Translations under genes and position numbers: made by a program
Shown: positions 1 through 8,169 of the stretch, piece by piece
How positions within the stretch are numbered: position 1 is the first letter of the stretch
Layout of the letters: each line of letters begins with the position of its first letter
The notes under the pieces: generated by a model
Told to the model about the DNA's origin: nothing
Seen by the model: only the letters and a program-made list of their open reading frames with translations
The model's database searches: none
NCBI GenBank assembly: GCA_027297025.1
Contig: JAPUIM010000306.1
Location: 1-10,678 of the forward strand
DNA: 10,678 bases
Direction: 5' to 3'
From: Bacteroidota bacterium
GTDB taxonomy: Bacteria; Bacteroidota; Bacteroidia; Cytophagales; Cyclobacteriaceae

Positions 1-278
1 CAGTTAAGGGAGAACCCAATACTGAAACAGGATTCATTATCAACGCAAAGACGCTGAGCCAGGAGATCAAGAAGGCAGTGACTGATAAGGTCGACCACCG
101 TAATCTCAACCTTGATGTAGACTTCATGAAGGGTAAAATGGTTAGCTGCGAAGTGTTGATACGGGAAATATGGAATATATTAGATCCGGCTATTTCTAAA
201 ATCACTTCTCATGGTCGATTGCATTCTTTGCGACTGATTGAAACACCCAGAAATTTTGTGGAGTATTTTGGTGAGTAA
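1..278 (+). CDS. queD: 6-carboxytetrahydropterin synthase (QueD/PTPS family), 3' part only
   Basis: This is the C-terminal ~91 residues of a QueD/6-pyruvoyl-tetrahydropterin synthase family protein. The reading frame is open from base 3, so the 5' end and true start lie outside the window. The piece opens with a TETGF segment (family pattern: ETGM/F followed by a hydrophobic stretch), then VDHRNLN, the highly conserved DH-x-NLN motif of the fold. It ends with LIETPRNFVEY, where the family has a pterin-binding glutamate in an ET dipeptide. In bacteria QueD converts dihydroneopterin triphosphate to 6-carboxytetrahydropterin, an early step toward queuosine and other 7-deazaguanines; it is cytosolic. 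The zinc-binding histidines near the N-terminus are not visible here, so a PTPS paralogue with another role cannot be excluded. The stop is followed 61 bp later by lpxB on the same strand. Confidence 0.83.
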   Translation, partial: VKGEPNTETGFIINAKTLSQEIKKAVTDKVDHRNLNLDVDFMKGKMVSCEVLIREIWNILDPAISKITSHGRLHSLRLIETPRNFVEYFGE

Positions 279-339
279 TTCCATTTTTTTTATTTGTGGT
301 TAGGTATTTGCTCATATTCCCTTGTCTAAATCCCAATAA

Positions 340-1452
340 TTGAAATATTATATCATTGCCGGTGAGCGTTCCGCGGACCTTCACGGATCAAATCTAATTC
401 GAGCCTTAAAACGTAATGATGTAAATGCCCATATTCGGTTTTGGGGAGGGGATTTAATGGTACAGGCAGGTGGCGAATTGGTGGTTCATTACCAATCTTT
501 GTCATTAATGGGTTTTTGGGAAGTTCTTAAACATCTGTTTAAGATGATAAGGTTTATGAAATTTTGCCAGAAAGACCTAATTGCTTTTCAGCCGGATGTA
601 TTGATCTTAATGGATTTTGCCGGGTTCAATTTAAGGGTGGCCAAGTTTGCCAAGAAAAAAGGGTTAAGGGTATTTTATTATATATCTCCCAAGATTTGGG
701 CTTGGAAAGCCTCCAGGGTGAAGACAATTAAAAAGTATGTGGACAAAATGTTTGTGATCCTTCCCTTTGAAAAAGATTTTTATAAAAAACATCATTACCA
801 AGTAGATTATGTAGGTAATCCATTGGTAGAGAGGGTAAAGCATTTTCGACCCAATCCCAATTTCTTGGAGAATAATCAATTAGATGGGCGTCCCATTATA
901 GCTGTACTTCCCGGGAGCAGGAAACAGGAAGTAAGGTTGATATTGAAAATTATGTTAAGCCTATGCGAAAAATTCTATAACTACCAGTTTGTTATTGCCG
1001 GAGTGGATAATGTAGAAAGAGACCAATACTTAATGACCCAGGATAAAGAAAATCTGAAAGTGGTATTTAACCAAACCTATGATCTACTTTTCAAGGCCCA
1101 GGCTGCAGTGGTAACTTCCGGAACTGCTACTCTTGAAACCGCGCTTTTTGATATACCTCAGGTGGTATGCTATAAAACAAGTTTTTTGACCTATTGGATA
1201 GGCAAAAGCTTTCTAAAGGTGGATCATATTAGTTTGGTTAACTTAATCGCCGGCAAGAAGGTGGTCACCGAACTTATCCAGCGAGACCTGAATAGTGTCG
1301 CGCTCACCAAGGAGCTCGAGCAAATTATTGATAATAGTCCGAAGCGAAACGATATGCTAAAAAACTACCAAGAGATTAAAGAAATTCTGGGAGACTACAA
1401 TACTGCAGATTATTTGTCCGAGTTAATGGTCAATTATTTAAAAAAACTCTGA
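340..1452 (+). CDS. lpxB: Lipid-A-disaccharide synthase LpxB (TTG start)
   Basis: LpxB is the peripheral membrane GT19 glycosyltransferase that joins UDP-2,3-diacylglucosamine to lipid X, releasing UDP and forming the lipid A disaccharide. The 370-residue length is normal. Visible landmarks are IIAGERSADLHG at 5-16 (N-terminal nucleotide-fold loop), FWGGDLM at 34-40, MGFWEV at 57-62, MDFAGFN at 91-97 (the conserved Asp is D92), ISPKIWAWK at 115-123, LPFEKDFY at 141-148, VLPGSRKQEV at 189-198 and SGTATLE at 260-266 (C-terminal donor-binding domain), then SLVNLIAGKKVVTEL at 298-312. The start is TTG: an in-frame TAA immediately precedes it, and the encoded MKYYIIAGE is where homologues begin. 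There is no Shine-Dalgarno sequence, as is usual in Bacteroidota. The SAD in place of the usual SGD in the first motif is unusual. It is probably cotranscribed with the upstream gene. Its presence implies lipopolysaccharide and thus an outer membrane. Confidence 0.96.
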   Translation: MKYYIIAGERSADLHGSNLIRALKRNDVNAHIRFWGGDLMVQAGGELVVHYQSLSLMGFWEVLKHLFKMIRFMKFCQKDLIAFQPDVLILMDFAGFNLRVAKFAKKKGLRVFYYISPKIWAWKASRVKTIKKYVDKMFVILPFEKDFYKKHHYQVDYVGNPLVERVKHFRPNPNFLENNQLDGRPIIAVLPGSRKQEVRLILKIMLSLCEKFYNYQFVIAGVDNVERDQYLMTQDKENLKVVFNQTYDLLFKAQAAVVTSGTATLETALFDIPQVVCYKTSFLTYWIGKSFLKVDHISLVNLIAGKKVVTELIQRDLNSVALTKELEQIIDNSPKRNDMLKNYQEIKEILGDYNTADYLSELMVNYLKKL

Positions 1453-1467
1453 TCAGGAAATTGTAGT

Positions 1468-2700
<1,233 letters not shown>

Positions 2701-2720
2701 GAACTAAAGATAATAAATTT

Positions 2721-3395
2721 TTATTTACTGTGTTTTACTAAAATTTCGTCTATTAACCCATATGATTTAGCCTCATCCGCCTTCAGCCAATAATCTCGGT
2801 CTGAATGTTTTTCAATATCATCCACCGATTTACCAGAATGTTTGGAGATTATTTCATTGAGCTCTTTCTTAATGATCAAGATCTGTTTTGCCGTGATCTC
2901 AATATCAGAAGCTTGCCCTTGGACGCCTCCCAAAGGTTGATGGAGCATTATCCTGGCATGAGGTAGTGCTGACCTTTTATTGTCCGCCCCGCCGGTTAAT
3001 AATATGGCCCCGAAAGAAGCAGCCAATCCGGTACAAATAGTACTCACATCGGGACCCACATATTGCATGGTGTCGTAGATGCCAAAACCAGCATATACAG
3101 ACCCACCAGGACAGTTGATGTACATTAAAATATCTTTTTTGGGATCAGTAGACTCCAGAAAAAGCAACTGAGCCGTAACGATATTGCTTATATTGTCGTC
3201 AATGGCCAGGCCCAAAAAAATAATGCGATCCATCATAAGCCGAGAAAAAACATCAATTTCCCTAAAATTGGTTGGACGCTCTTCAATAACCGAACGCGTC
3301 ATATTTTCCACCCAGGAGGTAAACCAGTCAACATTACTTCCACTAATCCCCTGATCTTTGACAGCAAAATCTCTAAATTCCTTTTTATATATCAT
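2721..3395 (-). CDS. clpP: ATP-dependent Clp protease proteolytic subunit ClpP
   Basis: ClpP is the serine peptidase that forms the double-heptameric degradation chamber docked by ClpX. The 224-residue length and the N-terminus MIYKKEFRDFAVKDQGIS are typical of Bacteroidota ClpP. The catalytic triad is complete: Ser127 in GLAASFG (123-129), His152 in MLHQPLGG (150-157) and Asp201 in DRDYW (199-203). The oxyanion-loop segment PGGSV is at 96-100. The residue after the nucleophile is Phe where the common motif is AASMG, a conservative change near the active site. A short N-terminal stretch before the mature fold may be a processed propeptide, as in other ClpPs; this is inferred. The gene sits 86 bp downstream of tig and 20 bp upstream of clpX, the classic tig-clpP-clpX order. 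Its own candidate promoter lies in the gap to tig. Confidence 0.98.
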   Translation of the reverse strand: MIYKKEFRDFAVKDQGISGSNVDWFTSWVENMTRSVIEERPTNFREIDVFSRLMMDRIIFLGLAIDDNISNIVTAQLLFLESTDPKKDILMYINCPGGSVYAGFGIYDTMQYVGPDVSTICTGLAASFGAILLTGGADNKRSALPHARIMLHQPLGGVQGQASDIEITAKQILIIKKELNEIISKHSGKSVDDIEKHSDRDYWLKADEAKSYGLIDEILVKHSK

Positions 3396-3418
3396 GTTTA
3401 TTTATCTTTCAAACAATG

Positions 3419-3442
3419 CAAAAATAGATAAAAACCCATTTC
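3419..3442 (-). promoter_or_regulatory. Candidate Bacteroidota-type promoter for clpP-clpX
   Basis: On the - strand the 86-bp gap between tig and clpP contains TATTTTTG (3419-3426), a perfect match to the Bacteroidota -7 element TAnnTTTG, about 24 bases upstream of the clpP ATG. The -33 element is weak (TTCG rather than TTTG, about 17 bases further upstream). If it is real, clpPX can be expressed without tig and the 5' untranslated region is very short. Confidence 0.45.
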
Positions 3443-3481
3443 ACGAAGGATTTTAGTAAAATATTTAACCAAGGTGGGAAA

Positions 3482-4819
3482 TTAAAGGTTGTAAGTGATC
3501 TTTTGGAATTCTTCAGGGGTTATCTTTTTGATTGAAATATTAATCTTTTCTTTAAGAATTTCTGATATTTTCTTCCCTTGCACCTGATTAAAGATCTTTC
3601 TATAATTTTCGCCATTTTCCCCTTTGAGATATTTATCGGCAAATGCATCAATATTCTCCTCCAAATTATCCGCAATACCTGAAGCTGCAAATTGTGCTCG
3701 TATCATTTCCTTAGTGGATTCAATTACATCCTGATGTTCAACTTTAATATTGTGATCCTTTACAATTTTATTTTGGATCAGACCCCACTTAAGGTCTTTG
3801 GCATAAACATCATATTCCTTATCCAGGTCCTTTTCGGAAATCTTGCCTTCATTGGTCCTCAACAACCATCGTTTTAGGAATTCGTCAGGTAAATCCATTT
3901 TGGTCCCATCAATGACCTTGTCATGGATATCTCGCCACAAGATACTTTCTGCCTCTCTTGTATAATTATTGGTGATTGATTCTGCAACCTTAGCCTTGAA
4001 TTCCTTTTCGTTTTTTACAACTCCTTCCCCGAATACCTTGTTGAACAGGTCTTTATCAATATTTGCAGCTATTGTTCTATTGATATTTTGGACCACTAAG
4101 GTAATTTTGCCTTTGAGTTTGGCGGCTTTTTCTTTCTCGATCCCCAATATTTGGGCTTTGTAATTTTCGTCTTTAATAGCTTTAGTTATATCGAAATTGA
4201 TGGTGTCTTCCTTTTTAATACCAATAAATTTTTTTCTTTCTTTTTTTTCAATGTTGACTATTAATAACAGGCTCTTGTTAGTAATCTCACCATTCTCATC
4301 AGAAAATTCACCAAAAATGCTATCACTTTCTTCAGTGATTTCCGGATTGGTCATGGCACCATGTTGGATTCGCAAATTTTCGATGGTTTCACTCAAAGTC
4401 TTATCATCTACCTTGATCTCGTACTGTTGTACCTTTTTTATCTTGGAAAGATCGTATTTAAAATCATTTGCAAAACCAATATTGTATTCGAATTCAAATT
4501 CCTTTTGATTGTCCCAGTCAATATTTTTTGTTTTCTCAAGATCCGGCAAAGGCTCTCCTAAAATTTGTAAATCTTGCTCCTTCAAATAATCGGTAAGGGA
4601 ATGGGCCAATAGGTGGTTGATCTCTTCCACAAGTATAGATTTGCCATACATTTTACGGATGAGGCTATTGGGAACTTTGCCCGGTCGAAATCCCTTAAGA
4701 TTTGCTTTGCGGCTGTAATCTTTTATTTTTTCTTCTACTTTGGGTTGATAATCATTTTCCTTTAACTTAATTTTAATAAAGGCTTCTGTAGAGTTTTTTT
4801 TATCCAGTGTGATATCCAA
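3482..4819 (-). CDS. tig: Trigger factor, ribosome-associated chaperone (TTG start, divergent PPIase domain)
   Basis: Trigger factor docks at the ribosome exit tunnel and shields nascent chains. The 445-residue length fits. The N-terminal ribosome-binding signature GFRPGKVP is at 43-50, exactly where E. coli TF has GFRxGKxP. Residues ~130-250 occupy the place of the FKBP-type PPIase domain but lack the family's recognisable FDGT-like and IPGFEEGL-like segments. Residues ~255-445 are the helical C-terminal chaperone domain, ending in TPEEFQKITYNL. The start is TTG: upstream in frame there are only two codons (CCT GAT) before a TAA, and MDITLDKKNSTEAFIKIKL is the expected N-terminus. It is the first gene of the tig-clpP-clpX cluster, so folding and degradation are linked. 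Identification is secure; loss of prolyl isomerase activity is an inference. Confidence 0.95.
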   Translation of the reverse strand: MDITLDKKNSTEAFIKIKLKENDYQPKVEEKIKDYSRKANLKGFRPGKVPNSLIRKMYGKSILVEEINHLLAHSLTDYLKEQDLQILGEPLPDLEKTKNIDWDNQKEFEFEYNIGFANDFKYDLSKIKKVQQYEIKVDDKTLSETIENLRIQHGAMTNPEITEESDSIFGEFSDENGEITNKSLLLIVNIEKKERKKFIGIKKEDTINFDITKAIKDENYKAQILGIEKEKAAKLKGKITLVVQNINRTIAANIDKDLFNKVFGEGVVKNEKEFKAKVAESITNNYTREAESILWRDIHDKVIDGTKMDLPDEFLKRWLLRTNEGKISEKDLDKEYDVYAKDLKWGLIQNKIVKDHNIKVEHQDVIESTKEMIRAQFAASGIADNLEENIDAFADKYLKGENGENYRKIFNQVQGKKISEILKEKINISIKKITPEEFQKITYNL

Positions 4820-4841
4820 ATCAGGTTATATTTATTGATGA

Positions 4842-4872
4842 CAAATATGGTGACTAAGCATTATATTGAAAA
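4842..4872 (-). promoter_or_regulatory. Candidate promoter for tig
   Basis: On the - strand CATATTTG (4842-4849) matches the TAnnTTTG -7 element with one mismatch, 22 bases upstream of the tig TTG codon. About 20 bases further upstream is a T-rich TTTTC stretch that could serve as -33. That stretch is also the U-run of the tRNA-Leu terminator, so the two signals would overlap. The evidence is pattern only. Confidence 0.35.
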
Positions 4873-4901
4873 CCCCCAATCTCCAGTTTTGGAATTGAGG
4901 G
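4869..4901 (-). terminator. Intrinsic terminator of tRNA-Leu
   Basis: On the - strand, directly after the tRNA, a strong hairpin pairs 4897-4901 and 4891-4896 with 4874-4877 and 4878-4885. Three G-C pairs, an A bulge, then C-G and AAT/ATT, a C bulge and TCCA/TGGA give 11 bp in total, with a GTTT loop as written on the + strand. The hairpin is followed on the - strand by TTTTC (complement of 4868-4872). Position and layout suit ending the tRNA transcript before tig. Confidence 0.65.
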
Positions 4902-4908
4902 CGATTTG

Positions 4909-4990
4909 TGCGGATGGAGGGACTCGAACCCCCATGCTGTTAAGCGCTAGATCCTAAGTCTAGTGCGTCTACCAATTTCGCCACACCCGC
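4909..4990 (-). tRNA. tRNA-Leu, anticodon UAG (reads CUA and other CUN codons)
   Basis: Read on the - strand, the acceptor arms GCGGGTG and CATCCGC pair over 7 bp. The D-stem is GCG/CGC around a GG-containing loop. The anticodon stem CTAGA/TCTAG encloses loop CTTAGGA, giving anticodon TAG. A long variable arm (GCT-TAAC-AGC stem) marks a class II tRNA. The T-arm is GGGGG-TTCGAGT-CCCTC. The discriminator base is A, as expected for leucine. The 3' CCA is not encoded (the next bases are CAA), so CCA must be added after transcription. The tRNA lies between the divergent tig and rel genes and has its own promoter and terminator. Confidence 0.97.
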
Positions 4991-5007
4991 TGAAAATATT
5001 TGGAATG

Positions 5008-5038
5008 CAAAGGTAGAGAATTTGATTAATTTCACAAT
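5008..5038 (-). promoter_or_regulatory. Promoter of tRNA-Leu (Bacteroidota sigma type)
   Basis: On the - strand ATTG (5035-5038) is followed by a 19-base spacer and TACCTTTG (5008-5015), an exact TAnnTTTG -7 element with a -33 TTG at standard spacing. The first tRNA base (4990) is 17 bases past the -7 element, leaving a very short 5' leader for RNase P to remove. It overlaps the upstream region of the divergent rel gene. Confidence 0.68.
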
Positions 5039-5063
5039 GTCATTGAGTCCTTATTAAGGTGTT

Positions 5064-7271
5064 ATGATAAGCGTAGATGTTGAGGTAGAAAAAAAGGAAA
5101 TCCTAAGGAAATATCGGAGATTGCTTAGGTGGGCAAAGCCATTTTTAAAGGGAAATGATGCCAAGATGATAAAAAAGGCTTTCAAAACTTCTTTGGAAGC
5201 CCACAAGGATATGCGAAGGAAATCCGGGGAACCCTACATTTTCCATCCTCTTGCTGTGGCCCAAATAGCAGTAGAAGAAATTGGCCTGGGTACTACCTCA
5301 ATAATTTCTGCTTTACTGCATGATGTAGTTGAGGATACCGAGTGGGAAATAAAGGATATCGAAAGGGAATTCGGGAAAAAGATCGCCAGGATCATTGATG
5401 GCCTTACCAAAATTTCCGGTGTATTTGAATATGGCAGTTCGGAGCAAGCCGAGAATTTCAGGAGAATGTTATTAACCCTTTCAGATGATGTAAGAGTGAT
5501 CCTAATCAAATTGGCCGACCGGTTACATAACATGCGTACTCTTGACAGTATGCCTAGAAATAAGCAACTCAAGGCATCTTCTGAAACCATTTATCTATAT
5601 GCACCGCTAGCCCATCGCCTGGGTCTTTATGCCATTAAAACTGAATTAGAGGATTTATATTTAAAATACACTGAATCCGATAAATTTCAGGAGATCATCA
5701 AAAAGATCAAAGCCACCAAAGCTTCTCGCGATCGTTCTATTCGCAACCTTATTAAACCCATTCAAAAGGAGATCTCTAAGTTGGGGTATAAGTTTGAGAT
5801 CAAAGGCAGACTTAAATCGATCCATTCCATTTGGAATAAAATGAAATCGCAAAATATACCATTTGAGGAGATCTATGATTTATTTGCTGTTAGGATTATT
5901 GTGGATACAAAACTGGAGCAAGAGAAAGCGGCCTCCTGGCGGATATATTCTATAGTAACTGATTATTATCAACCCAATCCTGACCGACTTAGGGATTGGA
6001 TCAGTACTCCCAAAGCCAATGGATATGAGTCATTACACACCACAGTCATGAGTAATTCGGGACAATGGGTAGAGGTTCAGATTAGGACCAAACGAATGGA
6101 TGAAATTGCAGAAAAGGGTTATGCAGCCCACTGGAAATACAAAGACACGGCCGGTCAGGAATCAGGTTTGGAAGAGTGGATTTCCAAGGTTCGGGAGTTA
6201 TTGGAGCAAGACGATACACATTCAGCCATAGAATTCATGGATAACTTCCGGTCTAATTTATTTCAGGAAGAAGTATTTGTATTTACGCCTAAAGGGGAAT
6301 TGAAGATCCTACCGGCGGGAGCCACTACACTTGATTTCGCATTTGACATTCATACCGAAGTAGGGGCTCAGTGCTTAGGGGCTAAAGTTAACCAAAAGCT
6401 GGTACCATTAAATTACAAATTAAAAAATGGGGATCAGATAGAAATACTCACATCCTCTAAACAAAAACCTTCGGAAGATTGGCTCCGACATGTGGTGAGC
6501 TCTAAGGCCCGTTCCAAGATCAAGGATGTGCTGAAAGAGGAAAAGAAAGCCGCGGCTTTGGTAGGTAAAGAAGTGGTTATGAGGAAACTGAAGCAAATGA
6601 AGATTGAAGCTACTGAAACCACAATTAACCGTCTTACCGAATATTTTGAAGCCAAAACTCCGCTTAACCTTTTTTACTGGGTAGGTAAGGGAAAAATAGA
6701 TGCTAAGGAGATAAAAAAATTCAAGTTGGCATCAAACTATGAGCTGGCTACAAAAAAGGATAAAATCTTAGATGCAACTTCCTTTGAGAGAGAAAAAACC
6801 AAAGTGAAGGAACAGGAAACTGACATGCTGCTCATTGGAGAAGACATGGATATTATAGACTATCAATTAGCAAAGTGTTGTAATCCTATCCCTGGAGATG
6901 ATGTCTTTGGCTTTGTTACCGTAAATGAGGGTATAAAAATTCATCGCACCACCTGTCCCAATGCCGCCGAATTGATGTCCAATTATGGTTATCGGGTAAT
7001 AAAAGCTAAATGGACCTCGCAGAAGGAAATAGCTTTTTTGGCCGGATTAAAAATCATTGGAACCGATCGAGTAGGGTTAATTAGTGATATCACAAAAATA
7101 ATTTCTACTGAGTTAAAAGTAAACATGCGCTCTATCACTGTTGATTCGGAATCTGGTATTTTCGAAGGAACTATCATGTTGTTTGTTAATGATACAATTC
7201 ATCTCAATTTATTAATGGATAAGCTACAGAAGGTCAATGGAGTAGTGAAAGTAAATCGGTTCGACTCTTAA
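5064..7271 (+). CDS. rel: Bifunctional (p)ppGpp synthetase/hydrolase (RelA/SpoT homologue, Rel)
   Basis: This is a long RSH-family protein of 735 residues that makes (p)ppGpp from ATP and GDP/GTP during starvation and hydrolyses it otherwise. The HD hydrolase domain (~45-200) is intact: H61, the HD pair H86-D87 in LLHDVVEDT, and LADRLHNMRTL at 150-160. The synthetase domain (~240-360) has GRLKSIHSIW (248-257), RLRD (308-311) and GYESLHT (320-326). The RxKD-like basic motif, rather than EFDD of monofunctional RelA, indicates the bifunctional class; Arg replaces the usual Lys. A TGS domain follows (~403-464), then the conserved-cysteine region AKCCNPIPGD...HRTTCPNA (603-634) and a C-terminal ACT domain (~660-733), which sense the ribosome and deacylated tRNA. 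The ATG is fixed by an in-frame TAA three codons upstream. No complete promoter was recognised. It lies upstream of fur-STAS-purA. Confidence 0.97.
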   Translation: MISVDVEVEKKEILRKYRRLLRWAKPFLKGNDAKMIKKAFKTSLEAHKDMRRKSGEPYIFHPLAVAQIAVEEIGLGTTSIISALLHDVVEDTEWEIKDIEREFGKKIARIIDGLTKISGVFEYGSSEQAENFRRMLLTLSDDVRVILIKLADRLHNMRTLDSMPRNKQLKASSETIYLYAPLAHRLGLYAIKTELEDLYLKYTESDKFQEIIKKIKATKASRDRSIRNLIKPIQKEISKLGYKFEIKGRLKSIHSIWNKMKSQNIPFEEIYDLFAVRIIVDTKLEQEKAASWRIYSIVTDYYQPNPDRLRDWISTPKANGYESLHTTVMSNSGQWVEVQIRTKRMDEIAEKGYAAHWKYKDTAGQESGLEEWISKVRELLEQDDTHSAIEFMDNFRSNLFQEEVFVFTPKGELKILPAGATTLDFAFDIHTEVGAQCLGAKVNQKLVPLNYKLKNGDQIEILTSSKQKPSEDWLRHVVSSKARSKIKDVLKEEKKAAALVGKEVVMRKLKQMKIEATETTINRLTEYFEAKTPLNLFYWVGKGKIDAKEIKKFKLASNYELATKKDKILDATSFEREKTKVKEQETDMLLIGEDMDIIDYQLAKCCNPIPGDDVFGFVTVNEGIKIHRTTCPNAAELMSNYGYRVIKAKWTSQKEIAFLAGLKIIGTDRVGLISDITKIISTELKVNMRSITVDSESGIFEGTIMLFVNDTIHLNLLMDKLQKVNGVVKVNRFDS

Positions 7272-7360
7272 TTGCAGCCTGGGCCATAATTATTTCATCA
7301 TATATGTTTATCCGCTCATAATATTATATCTTTACCCCTCCAAAATACCCAGAGGATTTA

Positions 7361-7828
7361 ATGGCTTTGAATGAACCAGTTTACGCCAAGGTAAAAAAAA
7401 TATTCACTGCATATTTAGAAAATAAAAGGCTCCGAAATACTCCCGAAAGATTTGCCATTTTGGAAGAGATATATAGTCGTGACGGACATTTTGATGTAGA
7501 ATGCCTTTACGTAAGTATGAAGAATAAAAACTACCGGGTAAGTAGAGCCACAGTTTATAATTCTTTGGATTTGTTAGTGGAATGCGATCTGGTCAGTAAG
7601 CATCAATTTGGCAAAAATATTGCAGAGTACGAGAAATCATTTGGGTATAAGCAACACGATCATGTGATTTGTACCGAATGTCACAAAGTGGTAGAATTCT
7701 GCGACCCTCGGGTACACGGTATTCAGACCTTGGTAGGAGATTTACTCAACTTCAAGGTTTTAAACCATTCATTAAATCTGTATGGGATTTGCGAAGATTG
7801 TCAAACAAAACTAAATAACGGTCAATGA
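7361..7828 (+). CDS. Fur-family metal-dependent transcriptional repressor
   Basis: This is a 155-residue ferric-uptake-regulator family protein. The N-terminal winged-helix domain includes [11 protein letters not shown] (24-34) and the recognition-helix region [15 protein letters not shown] (58-72). The C-terminal dimerisation and metal domain has [16 protein letters not shown] (98-113), where family members often have HHDH, and [17 protein letters not shown] (131-147). The two CxxC pairs (C104/C107 and C144/C147) form the structural zinc site; regulatory-site candidates are H99, H101 and H136. Whether it senses iron (Fur), peroxide (PerR) or zinc (Zur) cannot be told from this sequence, so no symbol is given. 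An AGAGG lies 5 bases before the ATG, which is unusual for this phylum and may be chance. Its stop overlaps the next gene's start by four bases (ATGA), so translation is likely coupled. It begins 89 bp after rel. Confidence 0.92.
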   Translation: MALNEPVYAKVKKIFTAYLENKRLRNTPERFAILEEIYSRDGHFDVECLYVSMKNKNYRVSRATVYNSLDLLVECDLVSKHQFGKNIAEYEKSFGYKQHDHVICTECHKVVEFCDPRVHGIQTLVGDLLNFKVLNHSLNLYGICEDCQTKLNNGQ

Positions 7829-8169
7829 AACATACGTACGAAATAAATGACTCTATATTGGAACTGAGTTTCTCCGGAGATTTAATAGGAGAAAACAACG
7901 GACCGATGATAATTGAAATGGTCAATGACATTATCAACAAGGATATCACCTTATGTGCTGTGGACATTTCAAATATTCGGTATATCAATAGTAGCGGCAT
8001 TGGAGTTCTGATAACCATCCTAACCAAATTTCGCAACAAAGGAGGTGAAGTAGTACTGATAAATCCTTCAGATCAAGTCAAGAAATTGCTGATCATTACC
8101 AAGCTAAATGCCATTTTTAATATCGTTGATAATAAAAAAGAAGCAATTAAAAAATTGAAGAACAGTTAA
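7825..8169 (+). CDS. Small STAS-domain protein (anti-sigma factor antagonist-like)
   Basis: This 114-residue protein is a single STAS domain of the SpoIIAA/RsbV type. The core signature is [21 protein letters not shown] (46-66, with a strand, then the phosphorylation-site loop and a helix), followed by GGEVVLIN (73-80) and a C-terminal [14 protein letters not shown] region (88-101). In antagonists of this family a serine in a D-S-S/T-G loop is phosphorylated by an RsbW/SpoIIAB-like kinase, which switches partner binding. Here the serine pair is kept (S56, S57) but the preceding Asp is Asn55. No anti-sigma kinase or sigma factor lies in the window. The protein could instead act in envelope or membrane-associated partner switching. 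There is no signal peptide or membrane segment. The start overlaps fur (ATGA) and the stop overlaps purA (TAATG), which indicates a coupled operon. The family call is secure; the role is unknown. Confidence 0.9.
   Translation: MKHTYEINDSILELSFSGDLIGENNGPMIIEMVNDIINKDITLCAVDISNIRYINSSGIGVLITILTKFRNKGGEVVLINPSDQVKKLLIITKLNAIFNIVDNKKEAIKKLKNS

Noticed and set aside
279..339. Promoter for lpxB in the gap after queD (TTTATTTG)
   Set aside because: It has one mismatch and no clear -33 element. Cotranscription from upstream is just as likely.
4197..4508. 103-codon open frame on the + strand opposite tig
   Set aside because: It is antisense to trigger factor; the hydrophobic look comes from reverse-complemented Lys/Glu-rich codons, not from a membrane protein.
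4991..5063. Promoter for rel on the + strand (AATATTTG and AGAATTTG candidates)
   Set aside because: Each has one or two mismatches and no partner element at the right spacing. rel must have a promoter here or further upstream, but I cannot place it.
5234..5590. 118-codon open frame on the - strand within rel
   Set aside because: It overlaps the conserved HD hydrolase domain of Rel in antisense, with no start context or homology that I recognise.
7308..7334. Possible promoter before fur: TATCTTTA with an upstream TTTA
   Set aside because: The -7 match is imperfect and the spacing to the upstream T-run is about 15 bases, shorter than the 19-20 seen at the better promoters here.
7752..8039. 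95-codon open frame on the - strand across the fur/STAS junction
   Set aside because: Both sense genes are well-supported families; the antisense frame has no features of its own.
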